Part shown: positions 14,655 to 24,518 of the stretch, one piece after another | How the letters are laid out: each line of letters opens with the position of its first letter | Position numbering within the stretch: position 1 is the first letter of the stretch | Assembly (NCBI RefSeq): GCF_007747795.1 | Contig: NZ_CP036275.1 | Coordinates: 1,316,501 to 1,380,500, forward strand | From: Maioricimonas rarisocia | Lineage (GTDB): Bacteria > Planctomycetota > Planctomycetia > Planctomycetales > Planctomycetaceae | Direction: 5' to 3' | DNA: 64,000 nt | Program-made: the position numbers and the translations under genes | The notes under the pieces: model-generated | Database searches by the model: none | The model's input: only the letters and a program-made list of their open reading frames with translations | What the model was told of the DNA's origin: nothing

Positions 14655-15015
14655 CGCCGATTGCTGCGGCGAGACAGCGCAATGAGATGCCGGCCCGGCT
14701 GAATGAGGGCCGGCTGTGGTGTTCTGCACCGGTGGGGATCGGCGGCTGTGGTAATTCCTGCGGAACGTTCAGTTCGTCGCGGGGATGGCCGATTCGCACT
14801 GTAGCGCGGTTGCGAGAGCATTCCTGCAATTTCTTGGCCCGCGGTGCAGGAACGGCCGATGTGAAGTTTGCGTGCGGTGACGAGACGCGATGACTCGCAG
14901 CGAAGCGGGTTGATGGCTGCGGACGGATGGTGCGGCCCATCGTGCTCCGCGTCGTCCCTCTCGCGCGACCTCTCTTTCACCCTCTTCCCGCAAACGTCAA
15001 ATGAGGAAGTGCCGC
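14655..15015. other. Intergenic stretch with nothing recognisable
   Basis: No supported gene, tRNA or repeat was seen between the coiled-coil gene and the DUF1571 gene. It presumably carries the promoter of the latter. Confidence 0.4.
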
Positions 15016-16017
15016 ATGAAGCGCCCCCACAAGTCTCGCCGACCGGCTCGCGGACGCGTTCGCAATGTGCTCGCCATCTGTACCGCTTCGGCGGTCGTGG
15101 CGTTTATTCACTGGAACTGTGATCCGGTCATTTCCGGTGCCGATCCCGAATTCCAGACCGCCTCCGTCACTGCCGCTCCCCGGCTGGTGCTGCCTCCTCC
15201 ACCGGCACTCCCGGAAGTGCTCGATGCGGACGCCGCCGGCACCGAGTCGGACGAACAGAACAGCCAGACCGCCGATGTCGCCGGGTCGGAAGTGCTGCGC
15301 GGCCGGATGGCCACGCTGATGAACGTGCTGCTCCTCAAGCAGGGGTGTGCGAACTTCGAACGGATTCCCGACTACAGCGCCACGCTGCACCGCCAGGAGC
15401 GGATCGGCGGCGATCTGCGGGACCCCGAAACACTCGTGCTCAAGCTGCGCCACGAGCCGTACAGCGTCTACATGAAGTGGAAGTCGGGAGATGCCGGCCG
15501 GCAGCTGATCTATGTCGACGGGCAGAACGAAGGCAAGCTGCTCGTACAGCCGGGCGGGTTCAAGGGACGGCTGACCGGCGTGCTCAGTCTCGATCCGAGT
15601 GGCTCGCTGGCAATGTCGGAGTGCCGCTATCCCGTCACCAAGGCTGGCCTGCTCGAACTGGCCCGCACCGTTCTCGAGTTCCGCGAAGCGGATCTGGAGC
15701 GCGGAAGCGGATCGCGGTGCGAAATGCACCCCGACCAGATGCTCAACGACCGCCCCTGCTACCTGTTCATCGTCGAGTATGACAGTCCCGAGGTGAACAG
15801 CCTGTACCGCAAGACGATCGTCTATGTGGACAAGGAACTGCAGATGCCGACCTGCGTCCGCAACTACACCTGGGGACGCGACGTCGATCCTGAGAAAATC
15901 GACGAAGAGACATTGATCGAGTACTACTGCTACACCGATATCGAGATGAACACGCAGCTTGCCGACGCCGATTTCGACGCGGCAAATCGCAAGTATCGGC
16001 TGCGTGTCCGCCGCTGA
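15016..16017 (+). CDS. DUF1571 domain-containing exported protein
   Basis: A 333-residue protein. The start at 15016 follows GAGGAAG; a second ATG at 15001 is less well placed. A basic N-terminus and one hydrophobic stretch (VLAICTASAVVAFIHW) act as signal or anchor, followed by a Pro-rich linker to about residue 75. The DUF1571 domain occupies about 100-320, with YSATLHRQERIGGDL, EPYSVYMKWKSGDAGRQLIY and IVYVDKELQMPT. The fold resembles outer-membrane lipoprotein carrier-type domains, but no function is known. It is followed by a strong terminator. Confidence 0.85.
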   Translation: MKRPHKSRRPARGRVRNVLAICTASAVVAFIHWNCDPVISGADPEFQTASVTAAPRLVLPPPPALPEVLDADAAGTESDEQNSQTADVAGSEVLRGRMATLMNVLLLKQGCANFERIPDYSATLHRQERIGGDLRDPETLVLKLRHEPYSVYMKWKSGDAGRQLIYVDGQNEGKLLVQPGGFKGRLTGVLSLDPSGSLAMSECRYPVTKAGLLELARTVLEFREADLERGSGSRCEMHPDQMLNDRPCYLFIVEYDSPEVNSLYRKTIVYVDKELQMPTCVRNYTWGRDVDPEKIDEETLIEYYCYTDIEMNTQLADADFDAANRKYRLRVRR

Positions 16018-16043
16018 ACGGGCCGTGGAAGGGGTCAGCGCTG

Positions 16044-16080
16044 GCGGCCGGTCTTCGTGTGGGAAGACCGGCCGCTTTTC
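16044..16080 (+). terminator. Terminator after DUF1571 gene
   Basis: GCGGCCGGTCTTC pairs perfectly with GAAGACCGGCCGC around a six-base loop and is followed by TTTTCT. It sits between convergent genes and could serve both. Confidence 0.85.
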
Positions 16081-16113
16081 TACTGCGCGGACTGAGTTCC
16101 TGTCGCGGCCGGA

Positions 16114-16956
16114 TCAGATCTGCAGGTGATCGAGCGCGTCGGCAGCCGACATGATGTAGCTGACGTAGAACGGGCCGAACTCGGCGTAGCGTGCCGAGGC
16201 TTCGTCGAACCGCATCGTGTAGACGATGTCCTTGATCGATTCGGGATTGCGGCCCCACAGCGTCACGCCCCATTCCCAGTCATCCAGACCGGTCGAGGCG
16301 GTGATCAGCTGGCTGACCCGACCGGCGAACTTGATGCCCGACGTGGCATGCTCGGCCATGAGGGCGGACCGCTCGCTGAAGGGGGTCATGTACCAGTTCG
16401 CATGCGGATCCCGGATCTTGTTCATCGGGTAGAAGCAGGTGACCGGCCAGTCCGGAAAGTCCGGGTACAGCCGCTGCTTGTTCATCATCGGCAGCCGCTG
16501 CTCGTACGCCTTCACCTTGGCGGTGTAGGCGGGATCGTCTTCGCTGGTTCCTTCGCGGCGGAGCCTTTCGGAATACTGTTCGACAGTCGGAACGTACTCG
16601 GAGACTTCGGTGATCGAGACGAACGAGTAGGTCGGCTCCAGCGCGGTGCCGAGCTGTGTGCGGCGGACGGCCTGATGGACGGCGTCCAGCTTGATCGGAT
16701 CGGGATCCATGAGCATCAGTCCCAGATCCGCCTCATGTCCCGAGACGACCGAAACCTGCAGCCGCTCGGGGGCCCCTTCCCGATTCGGATCGAGCACGCC
16801 GAGCAGTTCTTCGCGTCCTTCCCGTCGCTCGTCTTCGTCGAGATGCTTCAGACCGATGGGATCGACCTGGTAGTACAGGTGCAGGCAATGCCAGCCTTCC
16901 TGCAGGTGCGTGGTCGGATCGGGAAGGGACTGGGGAGCGTGGGGAGGGCGGTTCAC
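16114..16956 (-). CDS. hemQ: Coproheme decarboxylase / HemQ (chlorite dismutase family)
   Basis: A 280-residue protein of the chlorite-dismutase fold that converts iron coproporphyrin III to heme b with peroxide, the last step of the coproporphyrin-dependent heme pathway. The catalytic Tyr segment FYPMNKIRDPHANWYM and the heme-ligand His segment LMAEHATSGIKFAG are both present, as is the C-terminal VYTMRFDEASARYAEFGPFY. The length is typical. The start is a GTG at 16956 with no strong ribosome site, so the N-terminus is uncertain by a few residues. No other heme genes are adjacent. Confidence 0.92.
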   Translation of the reverse strand: MNRPPHAPQSLPDPTTHLQEGWHCLHLYYQVDPIGLKHLDEDERREGREELLGVLDPNREGAPERLQVSVVSGHEADLGLMLMDPDPIKLDAVHQAVRRTQLGTALEPTYSFVSITEVSEYVPTVEQYSERLRREGTSEDDPAYTAKVKAYEQRLPMMNKQRLYPDFPDWPVTCFYPMNKIRDPHANWYMTPFSERSALMAEHATSGIKFAGRVSQLITASTGLDDWEWGVTLWGRNPESIKDIVYTMRFDEASARYAEFGPFYVSYIMSAADALDHLQI

Positions 16957-17203
16957 CGGTGGATCCTTCGTGGAGATTGGCGGGCGTGTGTACGGTCAGC
17001 ACGGGGGCAGCGATGCCGGTGCTGCTGGCCCGGTTGCGAGTGATTTCGGTTCCATCTTAGTGGCGGGGCAGAATCGAGCCAACGGGGCGCCCGGCGGGAG
17101 CGTAAGCAACAGCAGGAGCGGTCCGCTCCGGATGATGTCGGAGTGACTGTCGAGGTTCGAACTGGCCGGTCCTCCACGCGGTTCAGCATTGGGAGAACTG
17201 GTG

Positions 17204-18097
17204 ATGGTTGCGAGAAGGCAGGGCGGGTTCACGCTGATTGAACTGCTCGTGGTCATTGCCATCATGGCGATCCTGGTGGCGCTGCTGCTGCCGGCCGTCC
17301 AGCAGGCACGTGAAGCGGCGCGCAGGTCGGTCTGCAAGAACAACATGATGCAGATTGCCATTGCACTTCACAATTACGACATGGCCCATGAGTGTCTGCC
17401 GCCTGGCTGCGTCAATCCGGAGGGACCGATCAGCAATCAGCCGGTCGGCTACCATCACAGCTGGCTCAACAGCCTGCTGCCTCACCTGGACGAGACGAAT
17501 CTGTACCAGCGGATCAACTTCGACGTGAGCATCTATGCTCCGGACAATGCCGAGGTGCGGCAGTATGTCGTCAGTTCGCTGCTCTGTCCCAGCGACGCCG
17601 GCCCGGCGTTGACGTCAGCGAATCAGGAAGGAGGCGTCGCCGCCCTCAGCAGCTACGCCGGCGTGCATCATCCCCTCGAGCATGTGATCGACAGCGACAA
17701 CCGGGGTGTGCTGTTCCTCAACAGCAGCATCAGCAACGAGCAGATCGAAGACGGTACGTCCTACACGGTGTTCGCAGGGGAGCAGCTTCGCTCTAGCGAG
17801 GATCTTGGATGGGCGTCGGGGACGCGGGCGACTCTGCGGAACGGCGGAGCCCCGATCAACCTGACCGGCCGGCAACCTCCTCGGGGCGAGGAAGGAACGG
17901 TCGTCTTCGATGTGGAGGGGGGCAACGAGGCGCTCGACCCGGAGATGCGGGTCGGAGGCTTCTCGAGCCCGCATGCCGGCGGAGCCCAGTTCGCGATCGG
18001 CGACGGCTCAGTCCGGTTCCTCAGCGAGAACATCGAGCCGGAGATCTATCACAGTCTGCTCGACCGATCTGACGGAAAGCTGATCGGCGAATTCTGA
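17204..18097 (+). CDS. DUF1559 prepilin-like protein
   Basis: A 297-residue protein with a type IV prepilin leader: short basic start, [20 protein letters not shown] with the processing Gly and Glu at +5, then [12 protein letters not shown]. The C-terminus holds the H-x9-DG motif in HAGGAQFAIGDGSVRF. The ATG at 17204 is preferred, with GGGAG upstream. Planctomycetes carry dozens of DUF1559 paralogues; a second one is at 30569-31870. They are probably processed by a prepilin peptidase and placed in the envelope. It is followed by a bidirectional terminator. Confidence 0.92.
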   Translation: MVARRQGGFTLIELLVVIAIMAILVALLLPAVQQAREAARRSVCKNNMMQIAIALHNYDMAHECLPPGCVNPEGPISNQPVGYHHSWLNSLLPHLDETNLYQRINFDVSIYAPDNAEVRQYVVSSLLCPSDAGPALTSANQEGGVAALSSYAGVHHPLEHVIDSDNRGVLFLNSSISNEQIEDGTSYTVFAGEQLRSSEDLGWASGTRATLRNGGAPINLTGRQPPRGEEGTVVFDVEGGNEALDPEMRVGGFSSPHAGGAQFAIGDGSVRFLSENIEPEIYHSLLDRSDGKLIGEF

Positions 18098-18160
18098 AAC
18101 GTCATCTGTGTTGCATGCGAAGGCAGTTCTCGGGTTTGCCTTCGCATCATCCAGCGCGAA

Positions 18161-18195
18161 ACCCCGGAGACCGAAGTTCGGCCGCCGGGGTTTTC
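18161..18195 (+). terminator. Terminator between convergent genes
   Basis: ACCCCGG pairs with CCGGGGT, followed by TTTTCTCTT. It lies between the DUF1559 gene and the convergent oxidoreductase gene. Confidence 0.7.
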
Positions 18196-18232
18196 TCTTG
18201 CGCGGTATCAGGTGATCTGCCGTCCCGATTCG

Positions 18233-19801
18233 TCAGCCGACGATTTCGGGATCGGTTTCCGGAGCGGCGTCGCTATCCGGATCGAACCATTCCGGCTTGA
18301 ACTCGATTCGCTGCCGGGTGGCCATCGCGAGGTTCGAGGTGAGAGCCATGATGGCGTCCGCCATGGCGACGACGCCGTTGCACCGCAGGCCACCCTTCGA
18401 GGGAGCGAGCGGTTCGCCGCCGGGCCAGTAGTCGGAGCCCTGGTTGCGGATGGCGTAGCAGAAGTGCTCCATTTCCTCGGTGTAGCCGCGGCTGACGTTT
18501 TCGGCCAGCTCGCCACCGGTCGAGGAGGCTTTCGCCGATCCCGAGGTGGTTTCGTAGGCTTCCATGACCGGTCCGCCCCCTTCGGCCGAGCCGCTGACGA
18601 CCCACAGCCGCTGGTCCGGGCCGCCACCGAGGCTGCCGCGTCCCTCTTCCTTCCAGAGCATCGCCTCTTTCTCGGTCTTCATGAACAGCGTGCCACGGCT
18701 GCCATAGACGAGTTCGCCGTAAGGCTCGAACTTGTTCGTGCTCATCGACGAGTAGGTGACGATGCAGATATCGCGGTCGTTCTGCTCGTAGTGCGGTCCC
18801 GGGAATTCGAGGGTCACGTACACGTGATCGTCGATCTCGCGATCGTCGTCCCATTTGTCCTTGGGGCCGACGCCGGGAATGCCGTAGAAGTTCTTTCCGC
18901 CGTAGCCCTGGACCGCGAGCGGATGCACCTTTCCGAGAAAGATGCTGCAGGCGTCCATCTGGTGGCTGCCCAGCTCGGCCATCAGTCCCCCGCCGGTCGA
19001 GTTGTACAGTCGCCAGTTGATGAGCTGGTTGAGCGAATCGAAGCCGAACGACGAGAGGTCCGCTTTGGCGAGTGCCTCTCTGTCGGCACTGGGGATGCCC
19101 TTCTGCCAGCTGTCGGAGTGCGGGAAGCTGTTGTTACGGTGCCACTGGGCGCGGATGTACTTGATGTCACCCAACAGCCCGTTCTTCACCAGGCTGTTGG
19201 CGTTGTCGTACAGCACGCTGTAGTGACGCTGGTGTCCGACGGCGAGCAGGCGGTTGTTATCACGCGCCTTGCGGATCATGGCCTTGCAGTCGGGGACGGT
19301 GCGGGCCATCAGCTTTTCGGTCAGCACGTGCAGGCCGGCGTCGAGGCAGTCGAGCGCGATCGGTGCGTGCGTGACGAGCGGCGTGGCGATGACGACCGCT
19401 TCGATGCCCAGTTCGTCCTTGGCGTCGAGCAGCTTGCGATGGTCGTCGTAGACCTTGATCTTCGAGGCCTTCTCCGGACCGAGCTTCTTGATCAGGCCGA
19501 CGCGGTGCTCGTTGCCATCACCGGTGAACGCACGATCGCGGTTGCTGGGCCGCAGGTCGGCGACGGCGACGATGTCCATGTACTTCGGCGGGTGCTGGGT
19601 GATGAGGATGTTGCCCTCGTCACCGGTGCCGATGAAGGCGACCCGGACGGGATCCCCCTTGAGTTCCTGGTAGCCGAAGTAGGCCACTCCCAGGCCGGCA
19701 GCGCCGGCACCCACGCCCGCAAGGAAGTCGCGTCGGCTCACGCCGACGGCGTCGGAGAAGTTCTGTTTGCCGATCTGTTCTTGTTCGGGTGTGAGGACCA
19801 T
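18233..19801 (-). CDS. Gfo/Idh/MocA family oxidoreductase, Tat-exported
   Basis: A 522-residue protein. Residues 20-45 form a twin-arginine leader ([21 protein letters not shown]). A Rossmann NAD(P) domain follows ([22 protein letters not shown]), with HVLTEKLMA corresponding to the EKP-type motif of the family, here EKL. The C-terminal substrate domain includes [14 protein letters not shown]. It probably oxidises or epimerises a sugar in the periplasm, as proposed for the many Tat-dependent members in this phylum. It stands alone on the minus strand. Confidence 0.88.
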   Translation of the reverse strand: MVLTPEQEQIGKQNFSDAVGVSRRDFLAGVGAGAAGLGVAYFGYQELKGDPVRVAFIGTGDEGNILITQHPPKYMDIVAVADLRPSNRDRAFTGDGNEHRVGLIKKLGPEKASKIKVYDDHRKLLDAKDELGIEAVVIATPLVTHAPIALDCLDAGLHVLTEKLMARTVPDCKAMIRKARDNNRLLAVGHQRHYSVLYDNANSLVKNGLLGDIKYIRAQWHRNNSFPHSDSWQKGIPSADREALAKADLSSFGFDSLNQLINWRLYNSTGGGLMAELGSHQMDACSIFLGKVHPLAVQGYGGKNFYGIPGVGPKDKWDDDREIDDHVYVTLEFPGPHYEQNDRDICIVTYSSMSTNKFEPYGELVYGSRGTLFMKTEKEAMLWKEEGRGSLGGGPDQRLWVVSGSAEGGGPVMEAYETTSGSAKASSTGGELAENVSRGYTEEMEHFCYAIRNQGSDYWPGGEPLAPSKGGLRCNGVVAMADAIMALTSNLAMATRQRIEFKPEWFDPDSDAAPETDPEIVG

Positions 19802-19946
19802 GGTGACGGACTCCTGCGGGAGGTTGATCGAATCTATCTGGTGGCCTGCCGAAGAGCGGGGCAGGGGAAGCTGGCCGGTTTCACTTCGACCATTGTTTAT
19901 TCTTGCAGATCCGGCGTCAAATTGAACCCCCTGCGTCTCAGAACGG

Positions 19947-20345
19947 TCACGAAAACATCTGACCGAAACCGGTGGCAGGGAACGCGTTTCGGATATGCGC
20001 GATCTCCGGAGCGGAACCTGGTTTCCAGGTGATGGCTACGACATCGAAGCGGGCAGGGCGTTCGAGCAGCCGTCGCGCCCGCAGCCACTGCAGTGCGGCC
20101 CGGGTGATCTGACGCTGCTTCGTCGAAGTGACCGCCTCGGCAGGATGGCCGGCCGCATGGGACGAGCGGGTCTTGACTTCGATGAACACGATGGTCGGCC
20201 CGTCCATCGCGATAATGTCCAGCTCGCCGATCCGGCTGCGGGACTGTCGGGCCAGAATGCGGTAGCCCTGCCGCTTGAGGTAGCGGACGGCAGCCCGTTC
20301 ACCTCGATCGCCGAGCAGCTTTGTCAGCCAGCCTGCGCGGTTCAT
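19947..20345 (-). CDS. yraN: YraN family (UPF0102) endonuclease-like protein
   Basis: A 132-residue protein of the restriction-endonuclease-like YraN family: [39 protein letters not shown] with the E-x-K core, and a closing FDVVAI. The start at 20345 (MNRAGWL) is the family start; the longer frame from 20450 is upstream sequence. It is the last gene of the ffh-rpsP-trmD-rplS-yraN cluster, 80 bp after rplS, as in many bacteria. Confidence 0.9.
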   Translation of the reverse strand: MNRAGWLTKLLGDRGERAAVRYLKRQGYRILARQSRSRIGELDIIAMDGPTIVFIEVKTRSSHAAGHPAEAVTSTKQRQITRAALQWLRARRLLERPARFDVVAITWKPGSAPEIAHIRNAFPATGFGQMFS

Positions 20346-20425
20346 GGGGCCCTCGCGCAGCAAAGACCCGGCGAAAGGACGTTCCGTTCCGCCGGGGTGA
20401 TTGTTCAGGGTGCCGCGGCCGGAAA

Positions 20426-20803
20426 TCAGCCGTGGGTTTCGGCTTCCCACGGTTTGGCGCGACGTTCGGCCAGACGGGTGGCCTTTCCGATGCGGTCCCG
20501 CAGGTAGTACAGCTTGGCGCGCCGGACGCGAGCGTGCCGCTTGACGACGACGTCCGCCACTTTGGGAGAGTTGACCGGGAAGGTCCGCTCCACGCCTTCG
20601 CCGGCCACGATGCGGCGGACCGTGAAGGTTTCCCGCATGCCGGCTCCCTTCATGGCGATGACCACGCCGGTGAAGACCTGAATCCGTTCCTTGTCACCTT
20701 CGAGGATCCGGGTGTGCACGTCGACGGTATCGCCGACCGTGAACTTCAGCTCGTTTTCCCGCAGGCTGGGCTGCTCGGCCAGTTCGATCAACTTGTTCTG
20801 CAT
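20426..20803 (-). CDS. rplS: 50S ribosomal protein L19
   Basis: A 125-residue protein with hallmark segments GDTVDVHTRILEGDKERIQ, FTGVVIAMKGAG, FTVRRI, GVERTFPVNSP and RRAKLYYLRDR. The start at 20803 (MQNKLIE) is the conserved one. L19 lies at the subunit interface. The gene follows trmD by 63 bp. Confidence 0.97.
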   Translation of the reverse strand: MQNKLIELAEQPSLRENELKFTVGDTVDVHTRILEGDKERIQVFTGVVIAMKGAGMRETFTVRRIVAGEGVERTFPVNSPKVADVVVKRHARVRRAKLYYLRDRIGKATRLAERRAKPWEAETHG

Positions 20804-20866
20804 CGTTCTGATCCTGTCCCGGGCCCGTGTCCTGGGGGCCGGCAACTGTCACTATGGATGAAACCG

Positions 20867-21547
20867 CTATTTCAACAAATCTTCCCGCCGCTGACGAGTC
20901 CGAATCAGACTCTGTTCGTGTCTCCAGCGGGCGATTTCCGGATGATTGCCGCTGAGCAGAATATCCGGAACCTCCATGCCGCGAAATGATCGCGGCCGTG
21001 TGTACTGAGGATATTCCAGCAGTCGGCTTTCGGAGAACGAATCGTACCGGCTGCTCGTTTCGTCACCGAGCACGCCGGGAATCAGCCGGATGACGGTATC
21101 GATCAACAACATTGCCGGGACTTCTCCGCCGTTGCAGATGAAGTCGCCGGCCGAAATCTCCAGCGGCTTAAGACCCTGGGTAATCCGCTCGTCGAACCCT
21201 TCGTAGCGCCCACACAACAACAAAAGCCGGTCGAAGGTGGCCAGTTCCTTCACCAGGTCCTGATCGAGCTGCCTCCCCTGCGGGGTCAGCATGACCAGTT
21301 GGCCGGGCTGCTGTGCGTCGTTCTGGACGGCTTCGACGCAGTCGTAGACCGGCTCACAGCGAATGAGCATCCCCGGGCCACCCCCGTACGGGGTATCGTC
21401 GACAGACTTGTGTCGATCGGTGGCCCAGTCGCGAAAGTTCCACAAGCGGACATCGACGAGCCCGGCGTCGATGGCTTTCTTGAGGAGACTCTGCTCGAGA
21501 TACCCGTCGAAGATGCCGGGAAACAACGTCAGGACGTCGAATCGCAT
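20867..21547 (-). CDS. trmD: tRNA (guanine-37-N1)-methyltransferase
   Basis: A 226-residue SPOUT methyltransferase that makes m1G37 next to the anticodon and prevents +1 frameshifts. Conserved segments are RFDVLTLFPGIF, DDTPYGGGPGMLIR, LLLCGRYEGFDERI and GDFICNGGEVPAMLLID. Length and order (rpsP-trmD-rplS) are standard. Among the array tRNAs at 7.7-9.1 kb, the Leu(CAG) and Leu(GAG) members have a purine at 37 in a context that TrmD could read (GAG has G37, CAG has A37). Confidence 0.97.
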   Translation of the reverse strand: MRFDVLTLFPGIFDGYLEQSLLKKAIDAGLVDVRLWNFRDWATDRHKSVDDTPYGGGPGMLIRCEPVYDCVEAVQNDAQQPGQLVMLTPQGRQLDQDLVKELATFDRLLLLCGRYEGFDERITQGLKPLEISAGDFICNGGEVPAMLLIDTVIRLIPGVLGDETSSRYDSFSESRLLEYPQYTRPRSFRGMEVPDILLSGNHPEIARWRHEQSLIRTRQRREDLLK

Positions 21548-21585
21548 GGATCACGTCGAAGCGGAGACAGCAGGGTGCCGTCGGC

Positions 21586-21969
21586 TCAGCCTTCGGCTTC
21601 CGCGGTGGCTTCTTCGGTCTCGGCCGCTTCCGCTCCACCTTCTTCGGCGGGAGCTTCGGCCTCGGCCGGCTTTTTCTCCTGGGGAGGCGTCATCGGCGGG
21701 GGCGACTTGGTTTCCCCCCAGTCCGACTCCTTGAACTTGCGGATCAGGACGGCAACTTTCTCGGTGGGCTGAGCGCCGACCGAAAGCCAGTGATCCACGC
21801 GCTCCAGCTGGAGGCTGACGCGCTGCGACTTGTCGCGGACCATCGGGTCGTAGGTGCCGATTTCCTCGATCGTCTTGCCATCCCGAGGGGAACGGCTGTC
21901 CATCACGCAAATGCGGTAGTAGGGGCGATGCTTGCGTCCCAGCCGCTTCATTCGAATCCGAACGGCCAC
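21586..21969 (-). CDS. rpsP: 30S ribosomal protein S16 with long acidic tail
   Basis: A 127-residue S16. The start is the GTG at 21969 with GGGAG upstream, giving VAVRIRMKRLGRKHRPYYRI. The core ends near residue 85 (KFKESDWG). The remaining 40 residues are a Pro/Ala/Glu-rich acidic extension absent from E. coli S16 (82 residues). It is placed between ffh and trmD. Confidence 0.96.
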   Translation of the reverse strand: MAVRIRMKRLGRKHRPYYRICVMDSRSPRDGKTIEEIGTYDPMVRDKSQRVSLQLERVDHWLSVGAQPTEKVAVLIRKFKESDWGETKSPPPMTPPQEKKPAEAEAPAEEGGAEAAETEEATAEAEG

Positions 21970-22020
21970 CTGTGTCTCCCGTGAGTCTGTTCCCGCCCGA
22001 CGCGTCATCGGCGTGGGCGC

Positions 22021-23511
22021 TTATCGCTTACGCTTGTTCTTCTTGCGCTGTTGCTTCGCCTGCTTCCGCTGCTGCTTCCGCTTGTCCCGCAGTTTGTCCT
22101 TATCGACAGGGCCGCGTTTGCTGCGCTGTTTTTCACGCTGCATCTGGCCAGCGGGATTCATCATCTCCCGTTGCAGCTTCTGGACTTCGCGGAAGCGATC
22201 CGTCGCCGACAGCCCGGCCATCTTCTGCATCATGCCGGACATGCCCTTGAACTGCTTGAGCAGATCATTGACTTCGGCGGGGTCGGTACCGCTCCCCTGA
22301 GCGATCCGATTTCGGCGGGAACGGTCAATTCTGTCAGGATTTTGCCGCTCGTCAAGCGTCATGGACTGAATCATTGCCCGAAGACGCTTGACATCCTTGT
22401 CCGGGTCCATATCTCCCAGCTCATCCATGGCTCCGGCAATCTGTCCCATGCCGGGAATGAGCTTCATCAGGGACTTCATCGGTCCCATCTTCTTCATCTG
22501 GTCGATGGCTTTCAGGAAGTCGTCGAGCGAAAACTTCCCTTCCAGCATCTTCTGCTGCTGGCGGGCCATCTCGTCTTCGTCGAGAACCCGGGTCGCCGTC
22601 TCCAGCAGCGTCGCGACGTCTCCCTGACCGAGAATCCGCTGGGCCATCCGGTCCGGATGAAACTGTTCCAGCCGATCGAGCTGCTCGCCGACGCCGATGT
22701 ACTTGATCGGCACGCCGGTGACGGCTTTGACCGACAGGGCCGCTCCGCCCCGCGTGTCGCCGTCCAGCTTCGTCAGGATCACGCCGTCCAGTTCCAGTGC
22801 CTCGTTGAACGACTTGGCACTGTTGACGGCATCCTGGCCGGTCATCGCGTCACAGACCAGCAGGGCCTGGTGCGGCATGAGCCGGTTGTCGATCTCGATC
22901 AGCTCTTTCATCAGCGCGTCATCGACGTGCAGACGGCCGGCTGTATCGAGGATCAGGATATTGCAGCCCTGGCGGTTGGCCTCCTTGCGGCCGTTCTGGC
23001 AGACCTTCACGGGACTGCTGCGGTCGGCCGGTTCGGCGTAGACCGGCACGCCGATCTGCTCGCCGATCACTTTGAGCTGCTCGATGGCGGCGGGGCGCTG
23101 AAGGTCGGCGGCGACCAGCATCGGCTTGGCCCCTTCCTCCTTCAGCATCTTTGCCAGCTTGCCGCAGGTCGTCGTTTTACCCGAACCCTGCAGACCGCAC
23201 ATCATCAGCACGGTCATTTCGCCGCGGCGAAGTTCGATCGAGTGATCGACCGGGCCCATCAGATTGACGAGTTCGCGGTACACGATCCCGACGATCTGCT
23301 CGCCCGGCTTGAGCGACTTGAGCACCTGCTCACCGACCGCTTCCTCGGTGACGCGATCGCAGAAGTCCTTGGCCACGTCGTAGTTAACGTCGGCCTCGAG
23401 CAGCGCATGGCGAACCTGGGCCATGCCGTCGCGAATGTTCGATTCGCTCAGTTTGCCCCGGGCCATGTTGCCGAGGGCTTCGGTCAGGTTCTGGGTAATC
23501 GCTTCAAACAT
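22021..23511 (-). CDS. ffh: Signal recognition particle protein Ffh
   Basis: A 496-residue SRP54 GTPase that delivers nascent membrane proteins to FtsY. It has the N domain, then G-domain motifs [29 protein letters not shown] and [14 protein letters not shown], and the Met-rich M domain ([17 protein letters not shown]) that binds SRP RNA and signal sequences. The C-terminus is very basic (KKNKRKR). It is the first gene of the ribosome/SRP cluster. The 4.5S RNA gene was not found in this window. Confidence 0.97.
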   Translation of the reverse strand: MFEAITQNLTEALGNMARGKLSESNIRDGMAQVRHALLEADVNYDVAKDFCDRVTEEAVGEQVLKSLKPGEQIVGIVYRELVNLMGPVDHSIELRRGEMTVLMMCGLQGSGKTTTCGKLAKMLKEEGAKPMLVAADLQRPAAIEQLKVIGEQIGVPVYAEPADRSSPVKVCQNGRKEANRQGCNILILDTAGRLHVDDALMKELIEIDNRLMPHQALLVCDAMTGQDAVNSAKSFNEALELDGVILTKLDGDTRGGAALSVKAVTGVPIKYIGVGEQLDRLEQFHPDRMAQRILGQGDVATLLETATRVLDEDEMARQQQKMLEGKFSLDDFLKAIDQMKKMGPMKSLMKLIPGMGQIAGAMDELGDMDPDKDVKRLRAMIQSMTLDERQNPDRIDRSRRNRIAQGSGTDPAEVNDLLKQFKGMSGMMQKMAGLSATDRFREVQKLQREMMNPAGQMQREKQRSKRGPVDKDKLRDKRKQQRKQAKQQRKKNKRKR

Positions 23512-23659
23512 CGGATCGATTGCGAAAGGACGGACCGGGGAGGCAGAAGCTCGCGAAAATGTTTCGAGCCGTGCATGGTACGTCGCAGCGGCTCAATCCG
23601 CAAATGGCGGCAGGGGGGCCCCCGTTTACGGAGCGAGGCGGACAGAACCGCGACCGTTT

Positions 23660-24238
23660 CTAGCCCGAATAGGCCGCCTGCAGGTTGGCGAGCAGGGCCT
23701 GCTCGAGAGCCAGATCCCGGCCGGCCGGGATCCATATCGACGGCGACGACTGGCCCACGACCGGGTTGAGGTCGCGATCGAGCGGCGTGCTTTCGGAGAA
23801 CGTGGCCCCGCCCGGCGAGTTCGCCGCAACTCCCGGCAGGTCTTCGAATTCCTTGAATGCTGCCACGTTCACCAGGTAGCCCGCACCGCGATCATCCGGA
23901 ATGATCGTGATCTGCACGCGACGCCGAACTGACTGCAGCGTGCTTTCCAGGCGATTGGTGAAACCGACCGAATCGTGGTGCCACGGTTCGAGCAGTCCCG
24001 AGCCGACGCGCCAGTGCGTTTCGATGACCCGCGCCAGCCGGTTCTCCCGGGCCAGCTCGAAATGAAAGTCGTGCAGCACGTCGACCGTTCGTTCCCAGAG
24101 AACCTCTTCGTTACTGGCGGCGACGTACAGCGGATTCGTCGCCGGCGCGACGTTGGACCACGGCGCAAGCCCCGGGCCGGCACAACCGCTCAGCGGCAGG
24201 CTCAGGCAGAGCAGGATTCGGAGAAAGCGTGCGGGCAT
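23660..24238 (-). CDS. Exported lipoprotein, unknown function
   Basis: A 192-residue protein. The start at 24238 places a classic lipoprotein signal with lipobox LSGC at about residue 17-20; the longer frame from 24364 has no signal. The mature part includes NPLYVAASNEEVLWERTVDVLHDFHF and a conserved block RRRVQITIIPDDRGAGYLVNV. Similar proteins are common in planctomycetes. It is divergent from the parvulin gene. Confidence 0.8.
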   Translation of the reverse strand: MPARFLRILLCLSLPLSGCAGPGLAPWSNVAPATNPLYVAASNEEVLWERTVDVLHDFHFELARENRLARVIETHWRVGSGLLEPWHHDSVGFTNRLESTLQSVRRRVQITIIPDDRGAGYLVNVAAFKEFEDLPGVAANSPGGATFSESTPLDRDLNPVVGQSSPSIWIPAGRDLALEQALLANLQAAYSG

Positions 24239-24518
24239 GTGTGGAGAGGTGCCACAGGGACGGTCAGGAATGGGCGGGAAGTTTCCCCGGAATCCCGATT
24301 CGCTGCAATGGGAGTTTCGAGGCCGTGGCGGCAGTGTCGTCATGTGGGGGGACGGTGGGATCATGTGGATTCATGTTGACCCGTTTTCGACCTCTCCATA
24401 GACTCCGCGCGCCTCGGGGAGCCTGCCGCGCACGTCCCAACCGGCGCCCCGGTCGGGCCACCCCATCCATGAAACGGACCCCGATCTCTTCCCCCTCTCG
24501 ACACGGAGTCTCCCAGCC